Positions 7,699 to 16,085 are shown, counted from the first letter of the stretch. The stretch: DNA of 64,000 nt from Shimia_B sp039815465 (GCA_039815465.1 JBCBZG010000011.1:1-64000); one strand, 5' to 3'. Numbers and translations: made by a program. Notes: generated by a model from the sequence alone, not told the origin.

Positions 7699-9053
7699 TT
7701 AGCATGACCCTTCTCGGGATCATCGGCCTGCTCGCGCTCTTTGTGCTGTTGGCGCTGCGGATGCCTGTGGCTTTGTCGATGTTGGGCGTGGGCCTTGTCG
7801 GCACCATCGTGGCCAATGCCAACCAGTTCATGGCCGCCGGGATGGCCTCCGACCAGGCCTGGGCGCGGGGGCTGCGGGTGGCCTATTCCAACCTCGCGGG
7901 TGAGACGTTTGAGGCCGCGTCGAATTTCAACCTTCTCGTCATTCCGATGTTTGTGCTCATGGGCACGCTGGCGGGGGTGTCGGGGATGTCCAATGACCTC
8001 TTTACCGCGGCCTATCGCTGGATGGGTCACCTCAAGGGCGGGCTTGCGTCGGCGACGATTGCGGCCTGCGCGGGGTTTGCGGCGCTCTCCGGCTCCTCGC
8101 TGGCCTCGGCTGTCACCATGGGCCGCGTCGCCCTGCCGGAGATGAAGCGCTACAATTACAGCGACAGCCTCGCCACCGGGTCGGTGGCCGCGGGCGGCAC
8201 GCTGGGCTTTTTGATCCCACCGTCGGGCGGGATGATCATCTACGCCGTCCTGACGGAGCAATCCATCGGGCGGCTTTTCATGGCGGGCGTTTTTCCCGGC
8301 ATAATCCTAACGCTGCTCTTTATCGGGGCGATCTACCTGACCGTCACCCGCAAGCCCGACGCAGGCCCAAAGGGGGAGAAATCCGCCTGGCCCGAGCGCA
8401 AAGTGGCTCTGCTGAACGCCATGCCCATCCTCGGCGTTGTCGTCGTCACCATCGGCGGGATGTACACAGGTTTCTTCACCCCGGTCGAAGCCTCCGCCGT
8501 CGGCGCGTTCTTTACCTTTGTCGTGGCCGCCTTGCGCCGCTCGCTCACGCTTGATGCGATCCGCAAGGTCATCCTGCAGACGATGAACGCCACGGCGACC
8601 GTGTTTCTCATCATCATCGGCGCCTTCGTTTTCATCCCCTTTATCTCTTTGACCGAAGTGCCCGCGGACCTCGTGACGCTGCTGACTTCCCTGCCCATTG
8701 GGGAATACGGCGTGCTCTTTATCATCATCCTCGTCTACATCTTCCTGGGGATGTTCCTCGAATCCATCGCGATGCTGGTGCTGACGATCCCGGTCGTTAT
8801 CCCCATCGCCATAGGCCTCAACTGGGACCTCATTTGGTTCGGCATCATCGTGGTTGTCGTGCTCGAAATGGGGATGATCAGTCCGCCGGTGGGCATCAAC
8901 GTCTTTATCGTGAAATCCATCGCGCCCAACGTCCCGATGGGGACGATCTTTCGCGGGATCTGGCCGTTTTGGTTCGCGATGGCGTTGATGTTGCTGCTGC
9001 TCGTCATCTTTCCGCAGATCGCCCTGTTCCTTCCCGAAACGCTCGTCGGCTGA
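7695..9053 (+). CDS. TRAP transporter large permease subunit (DctM family)
   Basis: This 452-residue polytopic protein has about twelve membrane segments and DctM landmarks: GSSLASAVTMGRVALPEM near residue 135, LIPPSGGMIIYAVLTEQSIGRLFMAG near 175, and EMGMISPPVGINVFIVKSI near 395. DctM forms the transport channel of TRAP systems. It works with DctQ and the two upstream binding proteins, importing the operon's substrate. Twenty bases separate it from the aldehyde dehydrogenase gene, so transport and catabolism are transcribed together. Confidence 0.92.
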   Translation: MISMTLLGIIGLLALFVLLALRMPVALSMLGVGLVGTIVANANQFMAAGMASDQAWARGLRVAYSNLAGETFEAASNFNLLVIPMFVLMGTLAGVSGMSNDLFTAAYRWMGHLKGGLASATIAACAGFAALSGSSLASAVTMGRVALPEMKRYNYSDSLATGSVAAGGTLGFLIPPSGGMIIYAVLTEQSIGRLFMAGVFPGIILTLLFIGAIYLTVTRKPDAGPKGEKSAWPERKVALLNAMPILGVVVVTIGGMYTGFFTPVEASAVGAFFTFVVAALRRSLTLDAIRKVILQTMNATATVFLIIIGAFVFIPFISLTEVPADLVTLLTSLPIGEYGVLFIIILVYIFLGMFLESIAMLVLTIPVVIPIAIGLNWDLIWFGIIVVVVLEMGMISPPVGINVFIVKSIAPNVPMGTIFRGIWPFWFAMALMLLLLVIFPQIALFLPETLVG

Positions 9054-9073
9054 CCGCCATGGAGGTCCAAAAC

Positions 9074-10513
9074 ATGGACGCTAAAACGCAGACCAAAACG
9101 CTCCAGCACTTTATCGATGGTGCCTGGGTCGATGCCGAGGGCGGCGCGACGTTCCACGTCTTTAACCCGCTCGATGACAGCCACTATGCCCGCGCTGCTC
9201 AGGGCACGGGCGCTGATATGCGCGCCGCCGTGGCCGCCGCGAAGGCCGCATTTGGCAGCTACCGCGAGACCACGCCGTCCCAACGCGAACGCATGCTGCT
9301 CCGCGTGGCGGAGATCATGGAGGATCGCCAACAGGATCTTATCGACTGCCTGATCGACGAGATCGGTTCGCCCGTGCAAAAGGCGATGTTTGAATTCACC
9401 AAAGGGCTGACCATGGTGCGCGCCGCTGCCGGGCTCTGCCGCCAGGTGCGCGGCGAAACGATCCCGTCGGACCGCCCCGGAACCTTTTCGATGTCCGTGC
9501 GGGAGCCTTTGGGCGTGGTTGCCGTCATCACGCCGTTCAACGTGCCGCTGATCAAAACCACGCGGCTCGTGGCGAACGCGCTGGCCGTGGGCAACACCGT
9601 CGTGCATCTGCCGTCCGAGATGGCGCCGCACCTGACCGTGCTTTTCGCCGAAATCGTAGCCGAAGCGGGCTTTCCGCCCGGCGCCTATAACGTCGTCACG
9701 GGGCTCGGGCACGAGATCGGTGATGACCTGGCCGGGCACCCGGACGTCGATTTCGTCACCTTCACCGGCTCCACCGTCGTAGGCCAGCACATCAACGAGA
9801 TCTGCGCCCGCAACAAGACGCCCAACACATTGGAACTCGGCGGCAAAAGTCCAACGGTGGTCCTGGCCGATGCCGATCTCGACAAGGTCATGCCCCTCGT
9901 TGCGCGGTCGATTTTTATGTTCGGCGGGCAGGCCTGCATCGGGTCGAGCCGCTTTTACGTGGAACGCCCGCTCTATGACGCGTTCGTCAAACGCTTTGCC
10001 ATGATCGCGGGCAAGGTGGGCATGGGCGACCTACGCGACCCGAACACCGTGATCGCGCCGATTATCTCGGACCGCCAGCGCAAGCGCGTGAAAGACCACA
10101 TCGCCGACGCCGTGGCCAAAGGCGCCACCGTCGCTGCCGGCGGCGGGTGGGAGGGCAACCGCTGCCAGCCCACGCTCCTGACCGGCGTGACGGAGGCGAT
10201 GACCGTCTGCAAAACCGAAACCTTTGGCCCTGTAACCTCCATCTACCCCATCGACAGCTACGAGGAGGGGTTGGAAAAAGCCAACGACACCGAATACGGC
10301 CTGTCCTCCGCGATCTTTACCAAGGACATCGACCGGGCCTTCCACTTTGCGCGCCACATCGGGGCGGGCATGTGCCACATCAACGGACCCACCATCCATG
10401 ACGAGGCCCATGTGCCCTTTGGCGGCAATGGCGAAAGCGGCGTCGGCCGCGAAGGCACCGACGCAGATATGGAAGCCATGACCGAGCTCAAATGGGTCAC
10501 GGTCCAGCTCTAG
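9074..10513 (+). CDS. Aldehyde dehydrogenase, aromatic (vanillin/benzaldehyde) type
   Basis: The 479-residue enzyme has the ALDH catalytic pair: glutamate in LELGGK (E254) and cysteine in FGGQACIG (C288), plus ETFGPV near residue 380. The C-terminal block HINGPTIHDEAHVPFGG with a later MTELKWVTV ending is characteristic of vanillin, benzaldehyde and salicylaldehyde dehydrogenases, so oxidation of an aromatic or side-chain aldehyde to the acid with NAD(P) is likely. GGAGG at 9061-9065 sets the start at 9074 rather than the ATG at 9059. One oddity is that the usual cofactor-contacting lysine of the KPSE motif is replaced (HLPSE near residue 180). Confidence 0.88.
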   Translation: MDAKTQTKTLQHFIDGAWVDAEGGATFHVFNPLDDSHYARAAQGTGADMRAAVAAAKAAFGSYRETTPSQRERMLLRVAEIMEDRQQDLIDCLIDEIGSPVQKAMFEFTKGLTMVRAAAGLCRQVRGETIPSDRPGTFSMSVREPLGVVAVITPFNVPLIKTTRLVANALAVGNTVVHLPSEMAPHLTVLFAEIVAEAGFPPGAYNVVTGLGHEIGDDLAGHPDVDFVTFTGSTVVGQHINEICARNKTPNTLELGGKSPTVVLADADLDKVMPLVARSIFMFGGQACIGSSRFYVERPLYDAFVKRFAMIAGKVGMGDLRDPNTVIAPIISDRQRKRVKDHIADAVAKGATVAAGGGWEGNRCQPTLLTGVTEAMTVCKTETFGPVTSIYPIDSYEEGLEKANDTEYGLSSAIFTKDIDRAFHFARHIGAGMCHINGPTIHDEAHVPFGGNGESGVGREGTDADMEAMTELKWVTVQL

Positions 10514-10523
10514 GGGGGCAGCT

Positions 10524-11342
10524 ATGAGCTTTACACTCTACCACCACGGCTCCTCCGTCTGCGCGGCTAAGGTGCGCTTTGCCATGGACGAAAAGGGCCT
10601 CGCCTGGGACGGCGTCTATATCGACATCCTCAAGGGGGAGCAGTTCGACCCCGCTTACCTCAAGCTCAACCCAAAAGGCGTCGTGCCGACCCTCGTGCAT
10701 GACAACACCGTGGTGCCCGACAGCACGGTGATCATCGAATACCTCGACCAGATCGCGCCCGAGAGCTCTGTGCACCCCACCGATCCCTGGCAGCGGGCAC
10801 AAGCGCGCTACTGGACCAAAGCCGTGGACGAGGACCTGCACCCGGCCTGTGGGGCCGTAACATTCGTCTGCTCCCACCGCCACACGGTTCTAAAAAACTT
10901 GGGCGAAGAGGGGCTGAAAGAGTTCCTCGCCTCCACCCCCAAGATGTCGGTGACGTCAAATTGGAAAGACCTCAAAGACAGCTACACCCGCTACGGCTTT
11001 GACGCGCCGGGCGCTGCCGACAAGGTCAAGCTCTACGACAGCTACTTGCACAAGATGGAAGACGCGCTCGTGGGCCAGGACTGGCTCGTGGGCAACGCGT
11101 TCTCCATCGCCGACATCGCCATGACGCCCTACGTCAACCGGCTCGCCATGATGTCGATGCGCGGCATGTGGGACAGCGGGCGCCTGCCCAATGTCGAACG
11201 CTGGTTCGCCGCCATCGAGGCGCGCCCGAACTTCCAACGCTGCCTCATTGACTGGGTGCCAGAAGACCTCACCAATGATCTGCGCGACAACGGGGCGCAA
11301 AGCTGGCCCGAGGTCGCAAGAATTCTCGAGATCGAGACCTAA
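10524..11342 (+). CDS. Glutathione S-transferase, LigF/beta-etherase-like
   Basis: The 272-residue protein has an N-terminal thioredoxin-fold GST domain (about residues 1-85: LNPKGVVPTLVHD, DSTVIIEYLDQ) with a candidate catalytic serine in GSSVCAAK, then a helical C-terminal domain (about 95-255: NAFSIADIAMTPYVNRL). The arrangement NP-G-VP-L-HD, STVI-EYL, PES, DP--RA and TK-VDE, together with the long insertion around residues 115-165, resembles LigF-type beta-etherases, which use glutathione to cleave beta-aryl ethers in lignin fragments. That is resemblance from memory, not an alignment. Placement between an aromatic-type ALDH and an SDR, as in lignin ether pathways, supports it. A maleylpyruvate-isomerase-like or detoxifying role is possible. 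Confidence 0.75.
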   Translation: MSFTLYHHGSSVCAAKVRFAMDEKGLAWDGVYIDILKGEQFDPAYLKLNPKGVVPTLVHDNTVVPDSTVIIEYLDQIAPESSVHPTDPWQRAQARYWTKAVDEDLHPACGAVTFVCSHRHTVLKNLGEEGLKEFLASTPKMSVTSNWKDLKDSYTRYGFDAPGAADKVKLYDSYLHKMEDALVGQDWLVGNAFSIADIAMTPYVNRLAMMSMRGMWDSGRLPNVERWFAAIEARPNFQRCLIDWVPEDLTNDLRDNGAQSWPEVARILEIET

Positions 11343-11357
11343 GAAAGGAAGAACACC

Positions 11358-12110
11358 ATGGGCCGCCTAGCAGGAAAGACCGCCGTCATCACCGGGGCCG
11401 CGCAAGGCATCGGCGCCTTGATGGCCAAAGCCATGGCCGACGCGGGAGCGCAGGTGCTCGTGACGGATGTGCAAGACACCGCAAAGGCCGTCGCGGCCAT
11501 CACAGACGTCGGTGGCACCGCGCAGGGGATGACAGTCGATGTGACGAACAACGACGACCTCGGCGCCATGGTCGACACCGCCAAATCCATGGGCGGGCTC
11601 GACATCATGGTCAACAACGCCTCGATCTTTGCAACGTTGAAACCCAAGCCGTTCTTTGAGGTCAGCGATGAGGAGTTCGACCTGATCATGAAGGTGAACG
11701 CCCGCGGCGTGCACCAGGTGATGCGCGCCATCGTGCCCACGATGATCCAGGCCGGGGGCGGCAAGGTCATCAACATTGCCTCGGGCACGTTCTACTACGG
11801 CCCGCCGGGCCTGTCGCACTACACCGCCTCCAAAGGGGCCGTCATCGCGCTGACGCGCTGCCACGGGCGCGAGCTGGGTGACAAGAACATCCAGGTCAAC
11901 GCCATCGCGCCGGGCCTCACCGAAAGCGAAGGGCTCGCTGCGAATGCGGGCTTTGACATGGCGCGCGGACCCACGGTCGCCTCGCGGTCCATCAAACGCG
12001 AGATGCTGCCCGAGGACCTGCTCGGCACGTTGCTCTACCTCGCGTCATCCGACAGCAATTTCGTCACCGGCCAGACGCTCAACGTCGATGGCGGCAAAGT
12101 GAACGTCTAG
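11358..12110 (+). CDS. Short-chain dehydrogenase/reductase
   Basis: This 250-residue classical SDR has the cofactor loop TGAAQGIG near residue 12, NNAS near residue 88, a catalytic Ser about residue 141 in NIASG, and YTASK (Tyr and Lys) near residue 155. It ends with NVDGGKVNV, like FabG-type proteins. It should oxidise an alcohol or reduce a ketone with NAD(P). In this operon it could oxidise a benzylic or side-chain alcohol ahead of the GST and ALDH steps, as LigD/LigL do in lignin dimer catabolism; that is inference from neighbours. AAGGAAG lies just before the start. Confidence 0.85.
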   Translation: MGRLAGKTAVITGAAQGIGALMAKAMADAGAQVLVTDVQDTAKAVAAITDVGGTAQGMTVDVTNNDDLGAMVDTAKSMGGLDIMVNNASIFATLKPKPFFEVSDEEFDLIMKVNARGVHQVMRAIVPTMIQAGGGKVINIASGTFYYGPPGLSHYTASKGAVIALTRCHGRELGDKNIQVNAIAPGLTESEGLAANAGFDMARGPTVASRSIKREMLPEDLLGTLLYLASSDSNFVTGQTLNVDGGKVNV

Positions 12111-12119
12111 GGGGCACGC

Positions 12120-13301
12120 ATGGCCAAACTCGGACAAGACCTGATCGGCACAAGCGCGCTGGCGCCGTTCTTTTCGGTGGCAAACGCAGACGCCGTCAGC
12201 ATCGACGCGCCACACAACCGCAAAGGCGACGCCCTGCGGACCTGGGTGCGCTCGCTCAGCGGCTTTCAGAAGGAGGCGCTGGTGCGCTCTGCCAAGACGG
12301 GCCAGACGTGGCGGCTTGTGTCCGACGAAGGGCCCTACCTGAACGGCCACGACGCCGCCCCATGCCCGCTCGCATTCCTGTCGGTGGGGATGGCCGCGAG
12401 TTTCATGAATGAAATCCTGGCCCTGGCCAAACTGCAAGGCGTTGAGATCCGCAAACTCAAGCTCATCCAAGACAATTACTACACCATGAAAGGCTCCATG
12501 CCGAAGCGGACCATGGTGGGCGGGGCCGAAAATATCGAATTGCAGGTGGAGATTGATTGCGATCTCGATGACGCGAAACTCAATGAGTTCTTGATTAACG
12601 CCACCTTTGCCTCCCCCCTCAACGGGTTGATGCGCGGGCAGCTCGAAAGCCTCTTTAAGCTGGGCAAAAACGGCACAGCGCTGCCGACGGCCAAGGTGGC
12701 CGAGCTCGACGCGCCGCTCTTTCCTGACCCCGGCAACCACTTTGCCACAGCCGAGGCGGAGCCGAGCGCGCTGACGCTCATGGCGCCCGTGGGCCCCACG
12801 CCCAAAAAGGACGTGGTCAAGGGCACAGCCTCCGGCGGCTCATCGCTCTCAGATGAACAAGATCGCCGCCTCAACATCGGCGCCGTGGCCATCCTGCGCG
12901 AGGACGGGATCAAAGAAATCCAGCAAATGCAGTATTCGCCCTATGGCACCTCATTCCGCTTTCTCAGCTCCGAAGACGGACGCGCCCCAGATGCCAATTC
13001 GCTGATTTCCGCGGGCATCGGCTTTTGCTTTATGACGCAGTTCGGCCGCTTCGTGTCCATGCTCAAGCTTGATCTGTCCGACTACCGGATCGTGCAAGAC
13101 ACCCATTTCAGCCTAGGCGGCGCATCAGGCGGGACGGGCCGGGCAGGGGAGGCTGACCCCATCGAAACCCATGTCTACCTGGAAACCGGTGAAAGCGACG
13201 CCACCGCGCAAGAGATGCTCGATATCTCTGAACAGACCTGTTTTCTCCACGCGTTTTGCAGAACGGACCTCAAAACCCGGCTCAAAGTGGTGCGGGTCTA
13301 A
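12120..13301 (+). CDS. Tandem OsmC-like domain protein
   Basis: The 393-residue protein contains two OsmC-type halves. The first has CPLAFLSVGMAASFMNEI (about residues 82-99), the second an ISAGIGFCFMTQFGRF helix (about 302-317) and a late EQTCFLHAFCR segment (about 375-385). OsmC proteins use two cysteines to reduce organic hydroperoxides; here Cys in the central helix is present in both halves, but the second Cys is clear only in the C-terminal half. The N-terminal half may therefore be structural or bind a ligand. It sits nine bases after the SDR gene and two before nrtS. Its role in this pathway is unknown. Confidence 0.7.
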   Translation: MAKLGQDLIGTSALAPFFSVANADAVSIDAPHNRKGDALRTWVRSLSGFQKEALVRSAKTGQTWRLVSDEGPYLNGHDAAPCPLAFLSVGMAASFMNEILALAKLQGVEIRKLKLIQDNYYTMKGSMPKRTMVGGAENIELQVEIDCDLDDAKLNEFLINATFASPLNGLMRGQLESLFKLGKNGTALPTAKVAELDAPLFPDPGNHFATAEAEPSALTLMAPVGPTPKKDVVKGTASGGSSLSDEQDRRLNIGAVAILREDGIKEIQQMQYSPYGTSFRFLSSEDGRAPDANSLISAGIGFCFMTQFGRFVSMLKLDLSDYRIVQDTHFSLGGASGGTGRAGEADPIETHVYLETGESDATAQEMLDISEQTCFLHAFCRTDLKTRLKVVRV

Positions 13302-13303
13302 CG

Positions 13304-13564
13304 ATGCGCGCGGGGCCGTGCACCTTTCTGGGCATCGCAAGGCACCCCAGCGTCGTGCGGCGTGCGCTGCGCATCGCCTGTGTGGTGGGGCTGGTGCTGG
13401 CGCTGCTCAACCACGGCGACACGATCTTTGCAGGCCAGGCGCAACCGGCCACTTGGGCCAAGGTCGTGCTCACGTTCCTTGTTCCCTACTCGGTCTCCAC
13501 GTACTCCTCTGTCATGGCCGTGCGCGAACGGCTGCAAGCGATCCACCCAATGGAGGCCGCGTGA
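13304..13564 (+). CDS. NrtS-type small nitrate/nitrite transporter protein
   Basis: This 86-residue membrane protein has two hydrophobic segments (about residues 20-38 and 50-70) and the NrtS pattern: LNHGD in the first loop, W-K before LTFLVPYSVSTYSSV. NrtS proteins transport nitrate/nitrite in some cyanobacteria and proteobacteria; family recognition here is by motif. The ATG at 13304 follows the OsmC stop by two bases, and the next gene begins right after its stop, so it is embedded in the aromatic-type operon, which is an unexpected place. It may carry another small anion here. Confidence 0.75.
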   Translation: MRAGPCTFLGIARHPSVVRRALRIACVVGLVLALLNHGDTIFAGQAQPATWAKVVLTFLVPYSVSTYSSVMAVRERLQAIHPMEAA

Positions 13565-13565
13565 C

Positions 13566-13958
13566 ATGGCAAAATCCCGCGTTGAGACTGGCATGGACAC
13601 CCGGCGCGCCGTCCTAGGCGACGCCCATGTCGACCGGGCGGAGGCCGCGCGCACCGCCTTTGACGACCCGTTCCAAACGCTCATCACCGAAGGCGCCTGG
13701 GGCACGGTCTGGGCCGATGACACGATCACCCGTCGTGAACGGTCGATGCTGACGCTCGCGCTCCTCGCCGCAACGGGGAATTTCGAAGAAATCCCGATGC
13801 ATATCCGCGCCTGCGCCAATACGGGCGCGAGCAAGGACGACATCATGCAAGCCTTTTTGCACGTGGCCATCTACGCTGGCGTGCCAAAGGCGAACCACGC
13901 CATCAAGCTGGCCAAGCAGACCTTTGCGGCCATGGAAAAAGAGGAGGCCGCCACGTGA
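13566..13958 (+). CDS. pcaC: 4-carboxymuconolactone decarboxylase
   Basis: The 130-residue protein has the carboxymuconolactone decarboxylase fold and motif order: TRRERSMLTLALLAA (about residues 55-69), the central EEIPMHIRACANTGAS (74-89, with the conserved E and H), and FLHVAIYAGVPKA (97-109). PcaC converts 4-carboxymuconolactone to beta-ketoadipate enol-lactone. Immediate coupling to pcaH (four-base overlap) supports a true PcaC rather than an AhpD-like enzyme, and there is no CxxC pair. The preceding step (PcaB) and following step (PcaD) are not in the window. Confidence 0.88.
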   Translation: MAKSRVETGMDTRRAVLGDAHVDRAEAARTAFDDPFQTLITEGAWGTVWADDTITRRERSMLTLALLAATGNFEEIPMHIRACANTGASKDDIMQAFLHVAIYAGVPKANHAIKLAKQTFAAMEKEEAAT

Positions 13959-14677
13959 CATCCCAGCTCTACCCCCGGGATTGGAGCCGCCAGCCCCCCG
14001 CCGATACGCCCGACTACCTGACAACCCGCGCCCGCAGCCCCAAGCGCAAGCTGATCGCGCTGGCCGATACTGCGCTGCACACCACCGGACCGATCTTTAA
14101 CAACGATGATCTCGGGTCGGACGACTGGGATTTGCTCACAAATTTCGCGGCCCCCGGCGAAACCGCCATCGGCCCGCGGCTCCTAATCCATGGGCGGGTG
14201 CTCGATGAAAACGGGCGCGCCGTGCCGGGGACGCTGGTCGAGTGCTGGCAGGCCAATGCGGGCGGGCGCTACCGCCACAAGGTCGACACCTACCTGGCCC
14301 CTATCGATCCCAATTTCGGCGGCTGTGGCCGCACGCTCACCGACGCCGAGGGCCGCTACCGGTTTCGCACCGTGCAGCCCGGCCCCTATCCTTGGCCCAA
14401 TGGGCCCAACACCTGGCGCCCGGCCCATATCCACTTTTCCGTCTTTGGCCACGCCTTTGCCCAACGGCTCATCACCCAATGTTACTTCGAAGGCGACCCG
14501 TTCATCCCGCTCTGCGCCATCGTCAAAGCGATCCCCAGCGCGGAGGCCGTCGATGGCCTCACCGCCAAACTCGACATGGCCGCGACCATCCCCCACGACA
14601 CCGTCGCCTACCGGTTCGACATCGTGCTGCGCGGGCGATCGGCCACGTTCTTTGAAAACAAACCGGAGGGGAGCTGA
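13955..14677 (+). CDS. pcaH: Protocatechuate 3,4-dioxygenase beta subunit
   Basis: This 240-residue protein matches PcaH along its length. The four Fe(III) ligands are visible: Tyr in GRYRHK near residue 105, Tyr in PGPYPW, and two His in RPAHIHFS about residues 154-161. The arginine just before AHIH and the tryptophan after PGPYP, both substrate-side residues in this family, are also kept. With PcaG it cleaves protocatechuate between its hydroxyl groups to 3-carboxy-cis,cis-muconate using O2. It overlaps pcaC by four bases and precedes pcaG by three. Confidence 0.95.
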   Translation: MTSQLYPRDWSRQPPADTPDYLTTRARSPKRKLIALADTALHTTGPIFNNDDLGSDDWDLLTNFAAPGETAIGPRLLIHGRVLDENGRAVPGTLVECWQANAGGRYRHKVDTYLAPIDPNFGGCGRTLTDAEGRYRFRTVQPGPYPWPNGPNTWRPAHIHFSVFGHAFAQRLITQCYFEGDPFIPLCAIVKAIPSAEAVDGLTAKLDMAATIPHDTVAYRFDIVLRGRSATFFENKPEGS

Positions 14678-14680
14678 CCC

Positions 14681-15253
14681 ATGCGCTCCAACACCAAACT
14701 CCAACCCGAAACCGCCTCCCAAACGGCGGGGCCCTACGTCCATATCGGCCTCGCGCCGCAGGCGGCAGGCTTTGACATCTACGATGTGGCCTCTGGCGCC
14801 GACATCGCGGGCCCTGACGCAAAAGGGGACCGCATCCGCGTCGAGGGCACCGTGTGGGACGGCGACGGGGTGCCGGTCAAAGACGTCCTGATCGAGACCT
14901 GGCAAGCCAATGCCGACGGCGTCTTTGCAGGCCAAGGCGCGGTCGAGGCTGGCTTTCGCGGCTGGGGCCGCATCGTCAGCGACTTTGACACGGGCGAGTG
15001 GGGCTTTGACACAGTGATCCCGGGCCCGGTCGCGGGCCAGGCGCCCCATGTGTCGCTTTGGATCGTGGCGCGGGGCATCAATATCGGGCTCCACACCCGG
15101 CTCTATTTCGCGGACGACCCAAGCGACCCGGTGCTGTCGGCCCTAGACCCCGCGGCGCGTGCAACGCTGATCGCGACTGAGACCGCACCCGGCCTCTACC
15201 GCTTCGACATCCACCTCCAGGGCGCGCGTGAGACGGTGTTCTTCGATGTCTGA
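14681..15253 (+). CDS. pcaG: Protocatechuate 3,4-dioxygenase alpha subunit
   Basis: The 190-residue protein has the PcaG landmarks: QTAGPYVHIGLAP near the N-terminus, LIETWQANADG near residue 68, APHVSLWIVARGINIGLHTRLYF (about 121-143) and an RFDIHLQG...ETVFFDV ending. It lacks the Fe ligands, as expected for the alpha subunit, and forms the active site together with PcaH. It is slightly shorter than typical PcaG (about 200 residues) because of a short gap before APH. It overlaps the DUF849 gene by eight bases. Confidence 0.94.
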   Translation: MRSNTKLQPETASQTAGPYVHIGLAPQAAGFDIYDVASGADIAGPDAKGDRIRVEGTVWDGDGVPVKDVLIETWQANADGVFAGQGAVEAGFRGWGRIVSDFDTGEWGFDTVIPGPVAGQAPHVSLWIVARGINIGLHTRLYFADDPSDPVLSALDPAARATLIATETAPGLYRFDIHLQGARETVFFDV

Positions 15254-16085
15254 GCCCTGCATCATCTGCGTGGCCATCACCGGGTCCTTACCCACCAAGG
15301 CCAACAACCCCGCCGTCCCCATCACTGTGGCTGAGCAGGTCGAAAGCACCCACGCCGCGTTCGAAGCAGGCGCGAGCATCGTCCACGCCCATGTGCGCAA
15401 CGACGACGAAACCCCCTCCTCAGACCCGGAGAAATTTGCTCGCCTCAAGGAAGGGGTGGAGGCGCATTGCCCCGGCATGATCATCCAGTTTTCCAACGGC
15501 GGACGGTCGGGCGCAGGGCAAAGCCGCGGCGGCATGCTGCCGCTCGGGCCGGACATGGCCTCCCTCTCTGTGGGCTCAAACAACTTCCCAACCCGGGTTT
15601 ATGAAAACCCGCCCGACCTCGTGGATTGGCTCGCCGCCCAGATGAAAGCCCATGACATCAAGCCGGAGGTGGAGGCGTTCGACCTCAGCCACATCCTCCA
15701 GGCGGCCAAGATGCACCACGACGGCCGCATCGCGGCGACGCCCTATGTGCAATTTGTCATGGGCGTAAAGAACGCGATGCCCGCAGACCGCGCGGTGTTC
15801 GAATTCTACATCCAAACGGTCAAACGGCTCTTTGGGCCCGACGCCCCCTGGTGCGCGGCCGGGATCGGTGCGCAGCAGGTGGTGCTCAACGACTGGGCCG
15901 TCGCTGCCGGTGGACACGCCCGCACGGGGCTGGAGGACAATGTGCGCCTGGACCGTGCCACGCTTGCCCCCTCAAACGCTGCGCTCGTGGAGCGGGTCGT
16001 CGACATCTGCGCCAAACATAACCGCCCCGTCGCAACCCCTGCACAAGCCCGGCATCTCCTAGGCCTCTGCCCTGTCGAGGCGTAG
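15246..16085 (+). CDS. DUF849/BKACE-type beta-keto acid cleavage enzyme
   Basis: This 279-residue TIM-barrel protein starts CIICVAITGS and carries the metal-binding HAHVR (H47, H49) typical of beta-keto acid cleavage enzymes, named for 3-keto-5-aminohexanoate cleavage enzyme (Kce). The family transfers the acetyl-CoA moiety: a beta-keto acid plus acetyl-CoA gives acetoacetate and a new acyl-CoA. Located as the last gene after pcaCHG, it could act on beta-ketoadipate in place of PcaIJ/PcaF, or on an aryl beta-keto acid from side-chain breakdown; both are inference. The ATG at 15246 overlaps pcaG, whereas the upstream TTG-type frame start has no site. Confidence 0.85.
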   Translation: MSEPCIICVAITGSLPTKANNPAVPITVAEQVESTHAAFEAGASIVHAHVRNDDETPSSDPEKFARLKEGVEAHCPGMIIQFSNGGRSGAGQSRGGMLPLGPDMASLSVGSNNFPTRVYENPPDLVDWLAAQMKAHDIKPEVEAFDLSHILQAAKMHHDGRIAATPYVQFVMGVKNAMPADRAVFEFYIQTVKRLFGPDAPWCAAGIGAQQVVLNDWAVAAGGHARTGLEDNVRLDRATLAPSNAALVERVVDICAKHNRPVATPAQARHLLGLCPVEA

